Assembly (NCBI GenBank): GCA_910578935.1
Contig: CAJTSM010000023.1
Span: 1-41,719, forward strand
Length of the DNA stretch: 41,719 bases
Origin: an uncultured Oscillibacter sp.
Lineage (GTDB): Bacteria > Bacillota > Clostridia > Oscillospirales > Oscillospiraceae
Direction: 5' to 3'
Each line of letters opens with the position of its first letter. The first letter of the stretch is position 1. Under the pieces are notes generated by a model. The model had not been told where the DNA came from and made no database searches. It saw only the letters and a list, made by a program, of their open reading frames with translations. Positions 30,983-39,207 of this stretch are shown in pieces. The position numbers were made by a program, and so were the translations under genes.

Positions 30983-32305
30983 GTGGAAAGAATCCTGAAC
31001 TTCCTGTCCCGGATGGAGGAATACCTATGGATCTGCCTCCAGGGCTGGCCCTGGTTCCTCCTGGTGCTGGCCGGCGGTTTTTTTCTTTACCGCCTGGTTT
31101 CCGCCTTTTTGCCGGTGAAGCCCCGGCGGGGCTGGCGCGCCGGGCTGACGGTGTTCCTGGGCGTGATTTCCGGACAGATCATCTGGCTGGGGGACCCGAA
31201 CCTGCTGTTCACCCTGCTGGCCTTTGTCCCCGCGCTCCTGCTGGCCTCCAAGGGGGACCGGGTGGGGCGGCTGACGGTCACCGTCATTTTCTTCTGCCTC
31301 ATCATGCCCGTCAACGCCGCCCTGGACACCTACTGCGCCCCCATCATGGCCCATTACGGGCTGGACAGCGTGTACTACTACTCCGAAAAATTCATCCGCC
31401 TCGCCGTCTGGGGCGGTTTGTACCTGGGGACCCGGAGGCGCCTGCCGGAGAAACCGCCCCAGCTCTCTCCCCGGTTTTGGCGGCTGGTGCTCCTGCTGGC
31501 CGCTATGCCCTTCAGCGCCTTGCTTGCGGTGGTGCTGCTGACCTTTGAGGGCGGGATCAGCACAAACTCCGCCGCCCACAGCCTGACCATGAACCTGGGG
31601 GTGGCGGTGCTGCCTTTCGTCTTCCTCACCGCCCTGGCCCTGCTGTACGCCATATTGGTGCTGGAGGACCACGAGCGGCTGGAGCAGGCCGACAAGCTGG
31701 CCTCCCTCCGGGAGAGCTACTACCAGGGCCTCCGGCGGGAGGAGCGGCAAGTCCGCACTCTCCGCCACGACCTCCGGAACCATCTGACCGCCCTCCGGGG
31801 CCTGGTGGAGCTGGGGGATGAAGGCAAGGCTCTTCAGTACATCGACCAGCTGGCGGACTCCTCCGCCCTCCGGGGCGGAAAGCGGCTGTGCGAAAACGAC
31901 GCGGCCAACGCCGTCCTCTCCGCCAAGGCGGAGGCCATGGGCCGGGCGGGCCTCACGGCGGACTTCGCCGTCTCCCTGCCGAAAAGTCTGCCTCTGGGGG
32001 ACGCGGACCTGTGCGCATTGCTGGGGAACGCCCTGGACAACGCCATGGAGGCGGCGGAGCGGGCGGAGGACAAGACCGTCGTCCTCCGCTGCCGGGTGGA
32101 AAAGGGGCTCTTCATGCTCCGGGTGGAGAACGCCTATGCCGGGGAACTCCCCCCGGGTCTTTCCACCACCAAGGCAGACAAAACATCCCACGGTTTCGGC
32201 CTGGCGGGAATGCGGGAAATTGCGGAGCGCCTGGGCGGGTCCCTGGAAATCCGGGCCGGGGACGGACGGTTTCAGCTGGTGGTATGCCTACCCTTGCCGC
32301 CGTGA
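30983..32305 (+). CDS. GHKL-type sensor histidine kinase
   Basis: 440 residues. Six or so N-terminal membrane segments (WPWFLLVLAGGFFLYRLVSAFL, LTVFLGVISGQIIWLG, LLFTLLAFVPALLLA, LTVTVIFFCLIMPVNA, LVLLLAAMPFSALLAVVLL, LGVAVLPFVFLTALALLYAILVL), then a linker coiled coil and the phosphoacceptor His 262 in RTLRHDLRNHLTALRGL. The ATP-binding domain has LLGNALDNAMEAAERAED and HGFGLAGMREIAERLGG. This architecture is typical of AgrC/CitA-like kinases that sense peptides. GTG start at 30983 after GGAGGG. It is the last core gene before the Dnd island. Confidence 0.93.
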   Translation: MERILNFLSRMEEYLWICLQGWPWFLLVLAGGFFLYRLVSAFLPVKPRRGWRAGLTVFLGVISGQIIWLGDPNLLFTLLAFVPALLLASKGDRVGRLTVTVIFFCLIMPVNAALDTYCAPIMAHYGLDSVYYYSEKFIRLAVWGGLYLGTRRRLPEKPPQLSPRFWRLVLLLAAMPFSALLAVVLLTFEGGISTNSAAHSLTMNLGVAVLPFVFLTALALLYAILVLEDHERLEQADKLASLRESYYQGLRREERQVRTLRHDLRNHLTALRGLVELGDEGKALQYIDQLADSSALRGGKRLCENDAANAVLSAKAEAMGRAGLTADFAVSLPKSLPLGDADLCALLGNALDNAMEAAERAEDKTVVLRCRVEKGLFMLRVENAYAGELPPGLSTTKADKTSHGFGLAGMREIAERLGGSLEIRAGDGRFQLVVCLPLPP

Positions 32306-32601
32306 AAAATAAGCCTTTCATCCCTGGTCCATTTCTCCCGCCGCCGGAAGCAGGGAGGCCCTCCGTTTTCCCGTCAAGTCTGCATCTCTCCAAAAACATG
32401 CAGATGACAGCGAGAGCCTCATACCGCCAAAAGAGAAATTCCATAAACACCACGCCATCGTCCGCCAGACTGCACTGCCATCATCCCGGTCGCTTCCGTT
32501 CTTCTTTTTTGACCCTGGCGAACCGACCTGCGCATACGCTTTAAACTTGCCGCTCTCAATATGGCAGCCCGCTCAGAACCGAGCCAATGATCCGGGCTTG
32601 A
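32306..32601. other. Gene-free stretch at the left border of the Dnd island
   Basis: GC content drops across this stretch. A TCTGCAT/ATGCAGA inverted repeat (32379-32385 with 32398-32404) is the only structure seen. I found no tRNA, no integrase and no direct repeat matching the right border at 38.8-39.2 kb, and no clear terminator for either converging transcript. Confidence 0.4.
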
Positions 32602-33759
32602 TTAATTTGAGACGGATAACCTTCGGATCCGGTCTAACAGGTTGGCAAATTCAGCAAACAGCTCATCCGTATCAATGTCTGCATCCCAGCTAATTCTAAC
32701 CGCACTTTCAATCCGTTCGCTCGAGAGCCCCATAGCCGAAAGAACATGGCTATGCTGATAATTACTGGATGTGCAGGCCGAGCCATTTGAAATGCCGCAG
32801 TATTGCTTTGTCGCAAGCATCAATGCTTCCGATGAAATATCTAAAAAGCTGGCGTTTAAGGTTGTAGGTACACCATGTTCCAAGCTTCCATTCAATTCGT
32901 ATGTTACACCGGACGAAGCGATCAAATCCAATAGCCTGGATTTAATACCGGCGTTGCGGCGTTGATTGGAAGCATATTTTTCTCCGGCAATCTCGCAGGC
33001 TCTTCCCAAACCAGCAATCAGTGCTGCCGGCAGCGTTCCCGGACGTATTCCGTGCTCCTGCGTCCCGCCAAACATAATTGGAGAAACAGGAGGAAGACGG
33101 TAGCGTTTTTTCCTGAGAATCAGTCCTCCCACCCCCTGAGGACCATGAATTTTATGACCGCTGAAGGATAGGAGATTGAAATGCAGGTTCCGGATTTCCG
33201 GTACAAGTTTCCCCGCGCTTTGCGTAGCATCTGTGTGGAATAGGACGTCTGTCGCTGAGAGCGCCGCGCCAATTTCGTCAACTGGCTGAATCGCACCGGT
33301 TTCATTGTTTACATGCATGACACTTACAAGCAGCGTATCTTTACGAACTCTTGAAAGGATGTCCGCCGCAGAAACCCGGCCATCCTGCCCTGGATTGACC
33401 TCTTCCAGCGTGAACCCTTCAGATTCCAAATGCCTTGCGGCGCCAAGAACGGCTTTGTGCTCTATGGCGGTCGTGACAATGTGCCTGCGCCCGCTTTTCA
33501 GCCCATAATCTTTTAATCCCAGAATTGCAATGTTGTTGCTCTCCGTAGCTCCGCTGGTGAAAAAGACTTCGTCCTTTTTTACCCCAAACAGATTCGCAGC
33601 CTGCCCCCGCGCCGCTTCAACCAATCCGCGTACATCTTCTCCATAATCATGGGTACGGCTGTCGGCGTTTCCGGTGTGATTTTTATATACGTCAATCATG
33701 CACTCCAGAACCTCAGGGGCAATTGGCGCAGAAGCGTTATAGTCCAAATAAATGCTCAT
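32602..33759 (-). CDS. dndA: Cysteine desulfurase of the Dnd system
   Basis: PLP enzyme that takes sulfur from cysteine and hands it to DndC for DNA phosphorothioation. 385 residues, NifS/IscS-like: YLDYNASAPIAPEVLECM, FFTSGATESNNIAIL, the PLP lysine Lys 203 (LSFSGHKIHGPQGVGGL) and the sulfur-carrying Cys 329 in the flexible loop (CGISNGSACTSSNYQHSHVL). Length and motifs are complete. The start ATG 33759 lies three bases after the dndE stop with GAGG upstream. It is last in the operon, whereas in the first-described Streptomyces locus dndA stands apart, divergent from dndBCDE. Calling it dndA rather than a housekeeping IscS rests on operon context. Confidence 0.92.
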   Translation of the reverse strand: MSIYLDYNASAPIAPEVLECMIDVYKNHTGNADSRTHDYGEDVRGLVEAARGQAANLFGVKKDEVFFTSGATESNNIAILGLKDYGLKSGRRHIVTTAIEHKAVLGAARHLESEGFTLEEVNPGQDGRVSAADILSRVRKDTLLVSVMHVNNETGAIQPVDEIGAALSATDVLFHTDATQSAGKLVPEIRNLHFNLLSFSGHKIHGPQGVGGLILRKKRYRLPPVSPIMFGGTQEHGIRPGTLPAALIAGLGRACEIAGEKYASNQRRNAGIKSRLLDLIASSGVTYELNGSLEHGVPTTLNASFLDISSEALMLATKQYCGISNGSACTSSNYQHSHVLSAMGLSSERIESAVRISWDADIDTDELFAEFANLLDRIRRLSVSN

Positions 33760-33762
33760 ATG

Positions 33763-34143
33763 TCACGCCTCGGTCGCTAACTTAAGCAAGTCGTTTAAAT
33801 TCCGTATAAGTCCCGTGCCGGAAAGGTAGGCGATCCCCCGCTCCAGATGGAGTTTGAAATATTTAGCCGCCGTTGCATCGTCCGATGGCAATCCCATTTT
33901 GATGCACCATGCTTTCATAACCGCCTCATATAATTCGCCGTATTCCCCGGCAAACGTAAACCAGGACATTTCGACATTGCTGTCGGCACTGATTGCAAGA
34001 TCCGTTGGAACCGTATTTTCACTCAATGAATAGCAAAGCGCCCACCTGCATAAAACGTTCCAGTTTTTGATCCCTGTTTTTCCCTTCAGCCTGGAAAGCC
34101 GCTCTTTGGATTGGCTGGATAATCGAATCTGCCGTGCAATCAT
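33763..34143 (-). CDS. dndE: DNA sulfur modification protein DndE
   Basis: Small protein (126 residues) of the Dnd complex, reported to bind nicked DNA. MIARQIRLSSQSKERLSRLKGKTGIKNWNVLCRWALCYSLSENTVPTDLAISADSNVEMSWFTFAGEYGELYEAVMKAWCIKMGLPSDDATAAKYFKLHLERGIAYLSGTGLIRNLNDLLKLATEA matches the family in length and in its basic N-terminal part (RQIRLSSQSKERLSRLKGKTGI). The ATG overlaps the dndD stop (ATGA), so it is translationally coupled. Complex partners DndC and DndD are encoded directly upstream. Confidence 0.92.
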   Translation of the reverse strand: MIARQIRLSSQSKERLSRLKGKTGIKNWNVLCRWALCYSLSENTVPTDLAISADSNVEMSWFTFAGEYGELYEAVMKAWCIKMGLPSDDATAAKYFKLHLERGIAYLSGTGLIRNLNDLLKLATEA

Positions 34144-36092
34144 GACTGCTCACCCATAAAATATCCTTTTTTGATAACGGAACATTTTCGTTCATCGTCA
34201 TAGATAAGCGTAAACGCATCTCCAACACTGTCCTTCATTGCCTCATAATCGTGCCGGTTGATTTCAGAGTCCGTGGAGAGGATAATTGTCTGATCGCTGG
34301 CGTTGGGAAAATAAGAGGTCATCAGGGACAGCCTGTGAGCGGAATCCAGACGTGAAAGAGGCGTGTCAATAATAACGGGAAGCTTCCATTTCGAACAAAT
34401 CGCCAGCGCCCATAAAAGAGAGATCACCATCAGCTGCTTTTCTCCCGCCGACAGCGATGCTTTGGGAACGATCCCGCCGTCAGCGTTCACATATTGAAAG
34501 TCCAATGTGACCGGGTCCATTTGAATTTGGTCGATCAGATTTTTTTTACTGGCAATTTTCTTATAGCAATCGCTCATGGTCTTGGCCAGTAAATCCACCT
34601 TGTCCTTCTGTAGGCGGATTCGGTACTTTTCCAGAATTTTCAGCGCCTTTTGGGAGTAGCTTGTAATCCGTCCGGAATCATCGGCATATTCCAGGTTCCT
34701 GAGCACGGATTCCGAAAACCTTTGATAGTTCGTGTTTGCTCGGATTGCCTCACTGTGAAGAGCCGTGCGCCGCTTTCGTTTCACGTCTAATTGCACAGAG
34801 AGTTCCATCTCTGTCTGCTCTAATTCCTTAATCTTTTTATAAATTCGCGCCAGCGCTTTTTCATCGATATCAACAGACAGGCGGCTGTCAATCTCATCCG
34901 ATTTTTTTTGCAGGCTGACAATCAGACTCATAATCCCCGTCGTGGACTTCCGCGTTTTTTCAAGTTGATCGGATTGTAAGCGCTTTGCCTGATCCCACGC
35001 CCGGTCCGTCAATTCATATACCGGCTCAACGTATTCCTCCCGCGCCGCGCTTTTCATAAAATTTATAAAATATTGAATAGGCGCTGAATCGCCCCGGTTT
35101 GAGGAAAGGAAACGATCCGCCATGAAATCAATTTTTTCAAGAGCGGATTTTGTCACGCCCTGTTCATATTCCTTCTTCGCCTGGATGCAAATGGATTCCA
35201 ACAAATCACGGATCATGCAAAACGGCAGCTCTCCTGCCGCCGCGTCCAGCAAGTTCTCCTCAAGCAGCCTGCCCTGCGCGTCTAACGCCGTTTTTTGATT
35301 GAGCAAATCGCGCCGCTTAGCAACTATATCTCCTCCTTTTGCGGAATAAGCGTTTCGCGCCTCTTCCTGCTCCTTCTTGTTGCCGGAAAGTTGTTGTTCC
35401 AAAGCAGCAATTTCCTCGTCGGCAAGCCGAAGGTTTGTTTTTGACTGATCCCTCTGTAAACGAAGCCGGTCCAGCTCATTCATATCCAGTTCATTTGCCG
35501 ACGCTTTTGCTATATTCGTCAGAATGCGTCCCAAATCATTTTCGAGCCGGTCCAGCACCGTGACGCCAAGTAGCGCCCGAATCGATTCCTTCATCTGAGC
35601 GCTGGTGTCTTCTACAGCAAGCTCCGCGATCTTTTCGCCGTCAAAAAAGAAAAAGCTGGACAATCCGCTGGGTAAAATACTCTCCATCAACATGGGCCAA
35701 TTCTGCGTTAAAAACAAGTCGTCAGCTCCGTCTTTTTGAACCGAAATATTCTCCCGTATCCGTTGACCGGCGCCGGACCATTCCCGGCGAATGGTATATT
35801 GCCCATCCGCCCGCTCTGTCATTTTGAAAGATAATTCAATATAAGAGGTTAACGTGCCGTCGGATTGATTGACAAAGGATTTTAAATACTGACCATAGGA
35901 GTGGGCCCGGCTCTGCGCGTATGCAAAGGAATTTGAGCCATAGAGCGCCAACAAAACCGCTTCCAAAAAAGTGGTCTTTCCGCGCCCGTTCATGCCTCCA
36001 ATGAGAACCACGGGCTTTTGGTTTTGAAACTGAAATTGATTCGTCCCCGCGTAAACGCCAAAGTTATGCAGGGTAAGTTGCGTTATGATCAT
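34140..36092 (-). CDS. dndD: DNA sulfur modification ATPase DndD (SMC/RecN-like)
   Basis: 650 residues. The N-terminal half-nucleotide-binding domain has Walker A at 32-41 (GGMNGRGKTT) in MIITQLTLHNFGVYAGTNQFQF. Long coiled coils follow (about 165-260 and 380-440), then the C-terminal half with signature LSAGEKQLM (about 547) and Walker B LPVIIDTPLSRLD (about 571-583). This is the layout of SMC/Rad50-like ATPases; DndD is thought to provide energy for opening or nicking DNA during sulfur insertion. The ATG overlaps the dndC stop (ATGA at 36089-36092). Poly-T tracts of eight within the gene (for example near 34539 and 34901) are read without a frameshift. Confidence 0.95.
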   Translation of the reverse strand: MIITQLTLHNFGVYAGTNQFQFQNQKPVVLIGGMNGRGKTTFLEAVLLALYGSNSFAYAQSRAHSYGQYLKSFVNQSDGTLTSYIELSFKMTERADGQYTIRREWSGAGQRIRENISVQKDGADDLFLTQNWPMLMESILPSGLSSFFFFDGEKIAELAVEDTSAQMKESIRALLGVTVLDRLENDLGRILTNIAKASANELDMNELDRLRLQRDQSKTNLRLADEEIAALEQQLSGNKKEQEEARNAYSAKGGDIVAKRRDLLNQKTALDAQGRLLEENLLDAAAGELPFCMIRDLLESICIQAKKEYEQGVTKSALEKIDFMADRFLSSNRGDSAPIQYFINFMKSAAREEYVEPVYELTDRAWDQAKRLQSDQLEKTRKSTTGIMSLIVSLQKKSDEIDSRLSVDIDEKALARIYKKIKELEQTEMELSVQLDVKRKRRTALHSEAIRANTNYQRFSESVLRNLEYADDSGRITSYSQKALKILEKYRIRLQKDKVDLLAKTMSDCYKKIASKKNLIDQIQMDPVTLDFQYVNADGGIVPKASLSAGEKQLMVISLLWALAICSKWKLPVIIDTPLSRLDSAHRLSLMTSYFPNASDQTIILSTDSEINRHDYEAMKDSVGDAFTLIYDDERKCSVIKKGYFMGEQS

Positions 36093-37651
36093 GTGCCGCC
36101 TTCGTTTCCGGGGTCTTGACCGTCCAATGTAAATTCTTCGCCCTCATCATGGACATGGGCAAAGAATTTCTCATCATATTTCCCCCCTAATTTCCTCTTC
36201 CGGGTAAGCCGCTCTTGATAATATTGTAAGGCATCCGTTTCATCGCTGTAAAAAGTGCGGGTTATACAATTTTGCAGGGAATCCAGAATTCCTTTCCGGT
36301 GATTCATTGAATTCGCCCTGTTCTCAAGATCAATCAAGCCATACATCATCTCGAAGAGCAGGTCGCCGCCGCATTCGGCTCGTTCCTCATCGCAGACCTC
36401 TTTGAGGATATCCCATTCCTCTTTCCCAAACATTCCAGAACCAATCCACTCAGGGTCATAGAACTCCTTCCCGGTTTCCTCTTGATAAATGCCGGGGAGG
36501 CAATCCTCAAACTCGTGTTTATCAAAAACCCAAATTCTGCGGATGGCACGCAGCTCAGGTAACGTGATCAATTCGAGATCCGAGAACTCTTCCGGGCCTT
36601 CACGGTTAATTTCAACCTGCATCTTCAACAGCTTCCGCAGCCATTTGGTGCGGTATTCCTGTAGATAGGGGCCATGATGAAGCTGGCCATAAGAGCCCTG
36701 CAAAAAGCCGCCCATCTTCCGAAAGCTTCTTCTCTCCCTGTCTCTTTGCTCGTCCCCAAATTCATTGCGAAATTCCAGCAGCGGCGTCATCCAGGTTTTC
36801 TCATCGTCATTGGCGATCATCGCCTCCATGGATTTGTCCCTCTCAACCATTGTACAGACCCAGCAGCCGAAACGGCTTTTGCCGCAGGTTGGTAGATCCT
36901 GACTGATCATAAGGGGGCATTCGTTATCAGCGGTAGCCCCGCGGTATAATGTCAGCAGTTCCTGATTGGAGTATCCCCAGGGATTTTTGTGCTGCATTAG
37001 GAAAAACCAAACATCGTCATCCGTCCATTCGGCCAAGGGAGAAAAAACCAGTTCGTTGGCCAATGTTGGATTTGGGCTGAGGAGTTCGCGAACCCGTTTT
37101 CGTTCGTAATAGGCCATGGTTTTCGCGCGATTTGCACTTTCCGCCTTCCGCGTTCCCAAGACCAAAATAACCTCGCCGTGCTGGGCGATTTTCTCTTTGA
37201 TGAACGTATTGACCGGTTGGATTTTCAGGCGGTCCGTACACCATCTGTACTTTCTGCGTGGAAAGGGATATCCGCGGCCCAGCAGATTGACCCAAAAGGT
37301 GTTGTTTGCCTCAGGTGTCAGCCGGTGGGTTTCAAATGGCAGCCCCTCCTGATTCGCGGAGATGTCCATACATTTAAGAGAGTTCTGCGCCCATTTTGCC
37401 ACAACAGGCGACTCCACCAGCGTATCCGTATGAATGATGTGAATTGGCTTGTCCCGTTTTTCCGGAGGGAGCTCTTTTAAAGCCATCCAAACAAGTTGAA
37501 GGGTGGCGGTGCTGTCTTTCCCTCCAGAATAGCCAATCACCCAGGGAATTCTGTCTGCAAGGTAGAGGTTTTTGACGGTTTCTATTAAGCCGTCAATGGC
37601 GCCTTTCGTTATGGTAATCCCGGAGGGACGCCGGGTTGTCTGTTCAGGCAT
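36089..37651 (-). CDS. dndC: DNA phosphorothioation protein DndC (PAPS-reductase-like sulfurtransferase)
   Basis: ATP pyrophosphatase-type enzyme that activates the DNA backbone and carries sulfur. 520 residues from ATG 37651, which has AGGTG six bases upstream; a GTG at 37660, directly after the dndB stop, is an alternative. Visible features: the PP-loop SGGKDS (42-47 in WVIGYSGGKDSTATLQL), PFPRRKYRWCTDRLKIQP and the Cys cluster CPLMISQDLPTCGKSRFGCWVC (Cys 245, 256, 263, 266) expected to hold the 4Fe-4S cluster. The C-terminal third is poorly conserved. It is coupled to dndD by a 4-base overlap. Confidence 0.95.
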   Translation of the reverse strand: MPEQTTRRPSGITITKGAIDGLIETVKNLYLADRIPWVIGYSGGKDSTATLQLVWMALKELPPEKRDKPIHIIHTDTLVESPVVAKWAQNSLKCMDISANQEGLPFETHRLTPEANNTFWVNLLGRGYPFPRRKYRWCTDRLKIQPVNTFIKEKIAQHGEVILVLGTRKAESANRAKTMAYYERKRVRELLSPNPTLANELVFSPLAEWTDDDVWFFLMQHKNPWGYSNQELLTLYRGATADNECPLMISQDLPTCGKSRFGCWVCTMVERDKSMEAMIANDDEKTWMTPLLEFRNEFGDEQRDRERRSFRKMGGFLQGSYGQLHHGPYLQEYRTKWLRKLLKMQVEINREGPEEFSDLELITLPELRAIRRIWVFDKHEFEDCLPGIYQEETGKEFYDPEWIGSGMFGKEEWDILKEVCDEERAECGGDLLFEMMYGLIDLENRANSMNHRKGILDSLQNCITRTFYSDETDALQYYQERLTRKRKLGGKYDEKFFAHVHDEGEEFTLDGQDPGNEGGT

Positions 37652-37660
37652 AGATTTCAC

Positions 37661-38731
37661 CTATCTCTTCGCTTTCAGAAGTTTCTCCTCCAGACGCCGT
37701 TCGTCCTCCGACAGCGGCAGCTCCAGAATCGTTTTCAAATGGTTTCCGATCATTTTTACAGCATGATCCCCGGTAATCATACGGCCGGTAGGGCCAATCG
37801 CACGCAATTTCCACTCCGGTGCATTTCGCCGCCAGTTTACGTCTCCAAGCTTTGGGAGCACGGCAGCAGGGTCATGTTCGCGATTCCGGTAGAGCTGTGC
37901 GCCAATTCGTCCCAGAGCCAAAATTACAACGGCCTGGGTCGCAATGTATTTTTCCCGGAGGTCAATCTTGCTGATTTCCTTGCGCTCCAGTTCCGGCCAC
38001 TGGGGAATATTTTGTGAAACCAGCCCCCAAAAATCGGTCAAAAAAGCTTCGTCGTCCGGCGTGGGAACATGGCCTTGAAGAATTTTCTTATTGGCCTTAT
38101 AAAATGTGTTCAGAGAGAAGAGGTTTGATGAATATTTCCCTAAATTATCAATTTCCTTATCCGTAAATGTATTCAAAAAGGGAATCTTCGCGATCACGTT
38201 CCTGGTCGCAACCGCCAACGCATCCCGAGAATCATACAGCTCCGAGATCGAATTTGATGTTTTTACGGCGTGCTTATTCAGGTCGGTAAAAATTTGCTGG
38301 CTTCTTGACAGTCCTGCGTCTGCAAAAAAAACGACCGAAATCGTTTCGTCCCCCAGAGAATCATCCTCTTGAAGCGCAGCCTGAATGGCCGCTCTTCTAT
38401 GCTGCCCGTCATTGATTAAAAAGCGGGCCTCCATAGAAACCTGCAAAACTCCCGTGTCGGAACCGCTACCATTTGGAATAAATCGGAAGTCCCCGTCGAC
38501 GGAAGCGGCCAGCGCAGAGAATACATAACTCTCACGATTGTTTAATATATATTGGCTGATTGCCGGAATTCTGGAGGTATTTAATTTTCGCTGTGCCCGA
38601 AATTCAGGCAGAACATACTCCTCGTCTACCGGGAACAGCCGCATAAGCATTTTCAGCGGAACCATGCCAATATAATATTCTTTGCCGGCCTGAATTCCCC
38701 TTACAACGGGAAACCGATAGACATAATCCAA
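37661..38731 (-). CDS. dndB: DndB, DGQHR-domain protein and probable repressor of the dnd operon
   Basis: The first gene of the operon. It carries the DGQHR motif (ARFLINDGQHRRAAIQAAL, about residue 108), typical of DndB. Related proteins are reported to repress the dnd genes and tune modification level. About 356 residues if the TTG at 38731 is used (GGAGG eight bases upstream); the GTG at 38740 touches the ribosome binding site and is less likely. Its own promoter upstream is overlapped by a large inverted repeat. The gene body reads LPEFRAQRKLNTSRIPAISQYILNNRESYVFSALAASVDGDF and ends LSEDERRLEEKLLKAKR. Confidence 0.93.
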   Translation of the reverse strand: MDYVYRFPVVRGIQAGKEYYIGMVPLKMLMRLFPVDEEYVLPEFRAQRKLNTSRIPAISQYILNNRESYVFSALAASVDGDFRFIPNGSGSDTGVLQVSMEARFLINDGQHRRAAIQAALQEDDSLGDETISVVFFADAGLSRSQQIFTDLNKHAVKTSNSISELYDSRDALAVATRNVIAKIPFLNTFTDKEIDNLGKYSSNLFSLNTFYKANKKILQGHVPTPDDEAFLTDFWGLVSQNIPQWPELERKEISKIDLREKYIATQAVVILALGRIGAQLYRNREHDPAAVLPKLGDVNWRRNAPEWKLRAIGPTGRMITGDHAVKMIGNHLKTILELPLSEDERRLEEKLLKAKR

Positions 38732-38752
38732 TTTCAGCACCTCCGGGCCGCA

Positions 38753-38799
38753 AAAGAGCCGATATACTTAAGTAGACTATTTAAGCATATCAGCTCTTT
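38753..38799. promoter_or_regulatory. Inverted repeat over the dnd promoter, candidate operator
   Basis: AAAGAGCCGATATACTTAA (38753-38771) and TTAAGCATATCAGCTCTTT (38781-38799) are 19-bp arms with two mismatches and a nine-base spacer. They cover the -10 region and transcription start of the promoter below, 22 bases upstream of the dndB start, so they are well placed for repression. Confidence 0.75.
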
Positions 38800-38812
38800 G
38801 CCCAAACGTCAA
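38784..38812 (-). promoter_or_regulatory. Promoter of the dndBCDEA operon
   Basis: TTGACG (38812-38807), 17-base spacer, TATGCT (38789-38784), reading toward dndB. Confidence 0.7.
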
Positions 38813-38820
38813 TCGTAAAA

Positions 38821-39057
38821 TCAGCCAAGTTCCCGGTAAAGTTCCCAGAAAGCCTTGTCGTTTACATACCGCGGCGCTTTGGAGGGCGTCTTCAAACTCC
38901 CAAAACGCTGTCCATGGATATCTTTTTCCGCCATGCCGGCGTTGCTTCGGCTTGAAATCCCTTCGGATTCCCCCACCGAAGCGCCTTGCCTGACAGGAAA
39001 ATCCGCCCCAATCCGGCTTTCCGTCAGTTTTAAAACAGACTCCAGCGGAATGTTCAA
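38821..39057 (-). other. Open but unsupported frames between dnd and uppP
   Basis: From about 39200 down to 38821 one minus-strand frame stays open (ending GMAEKDIHGQRFGSLKTPSKAPRYVNDKAFWELYRELG) and a second overlapping frame is open over 38777-39079 (LEHSAGVCFKTDGKPDWGGFSCQARRFGG). Neither has a ribosome binding site; the first available start is a bare TTG at 39057. The region may be a remnant of a gene or dispersed element. I cannot assign it. Confidence 0.25.
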
Positions 39058-39153
39058 GGGTGAGAGGTTTTTTCGCCAATCAAACCAGATCTTCCCAGGC
39101 GGGCTGCCGCCGGGGGACTTTTGGAAATATGACTGGAATTTACAGCCTGTCTG

Positions 39154-39162
39154 TGGTATACT
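39154..39162 (+). promoter_or_regulatory. Extended -10 promoter of uppP
   Basis: TGGTATACT, an extended -10 box, 46 bases before the uppP start. No good -35 box at 16-18 bases, which is tolerated with an extended -10. Confidence 0.5.
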
Positions 39163-39207
39163 ATGTCTCGCATCCGAAAATTTACATACGTCAGGAGCGT
39201 GAATCCT

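Noticed and set aside
32112..32453. Minus-strand frame at the left border of the Dnd island
   Set aside because: Half of it is antisense to the sensor kinase gene, no ribosome binding site was found, and no family was recognised.
34500..34920. Frameshift errors at the T8 tracts in dndD
   Set aside because: The dndD frame stays open through both tracts and the protein has its full set of motifs.
38755..38812. Inverted repeat as the terminator of the upstream open frame
   Set aside because: The arms are AT-rich in the centre, there is no T tract, and they overlap a good promoter; an operator fits better.
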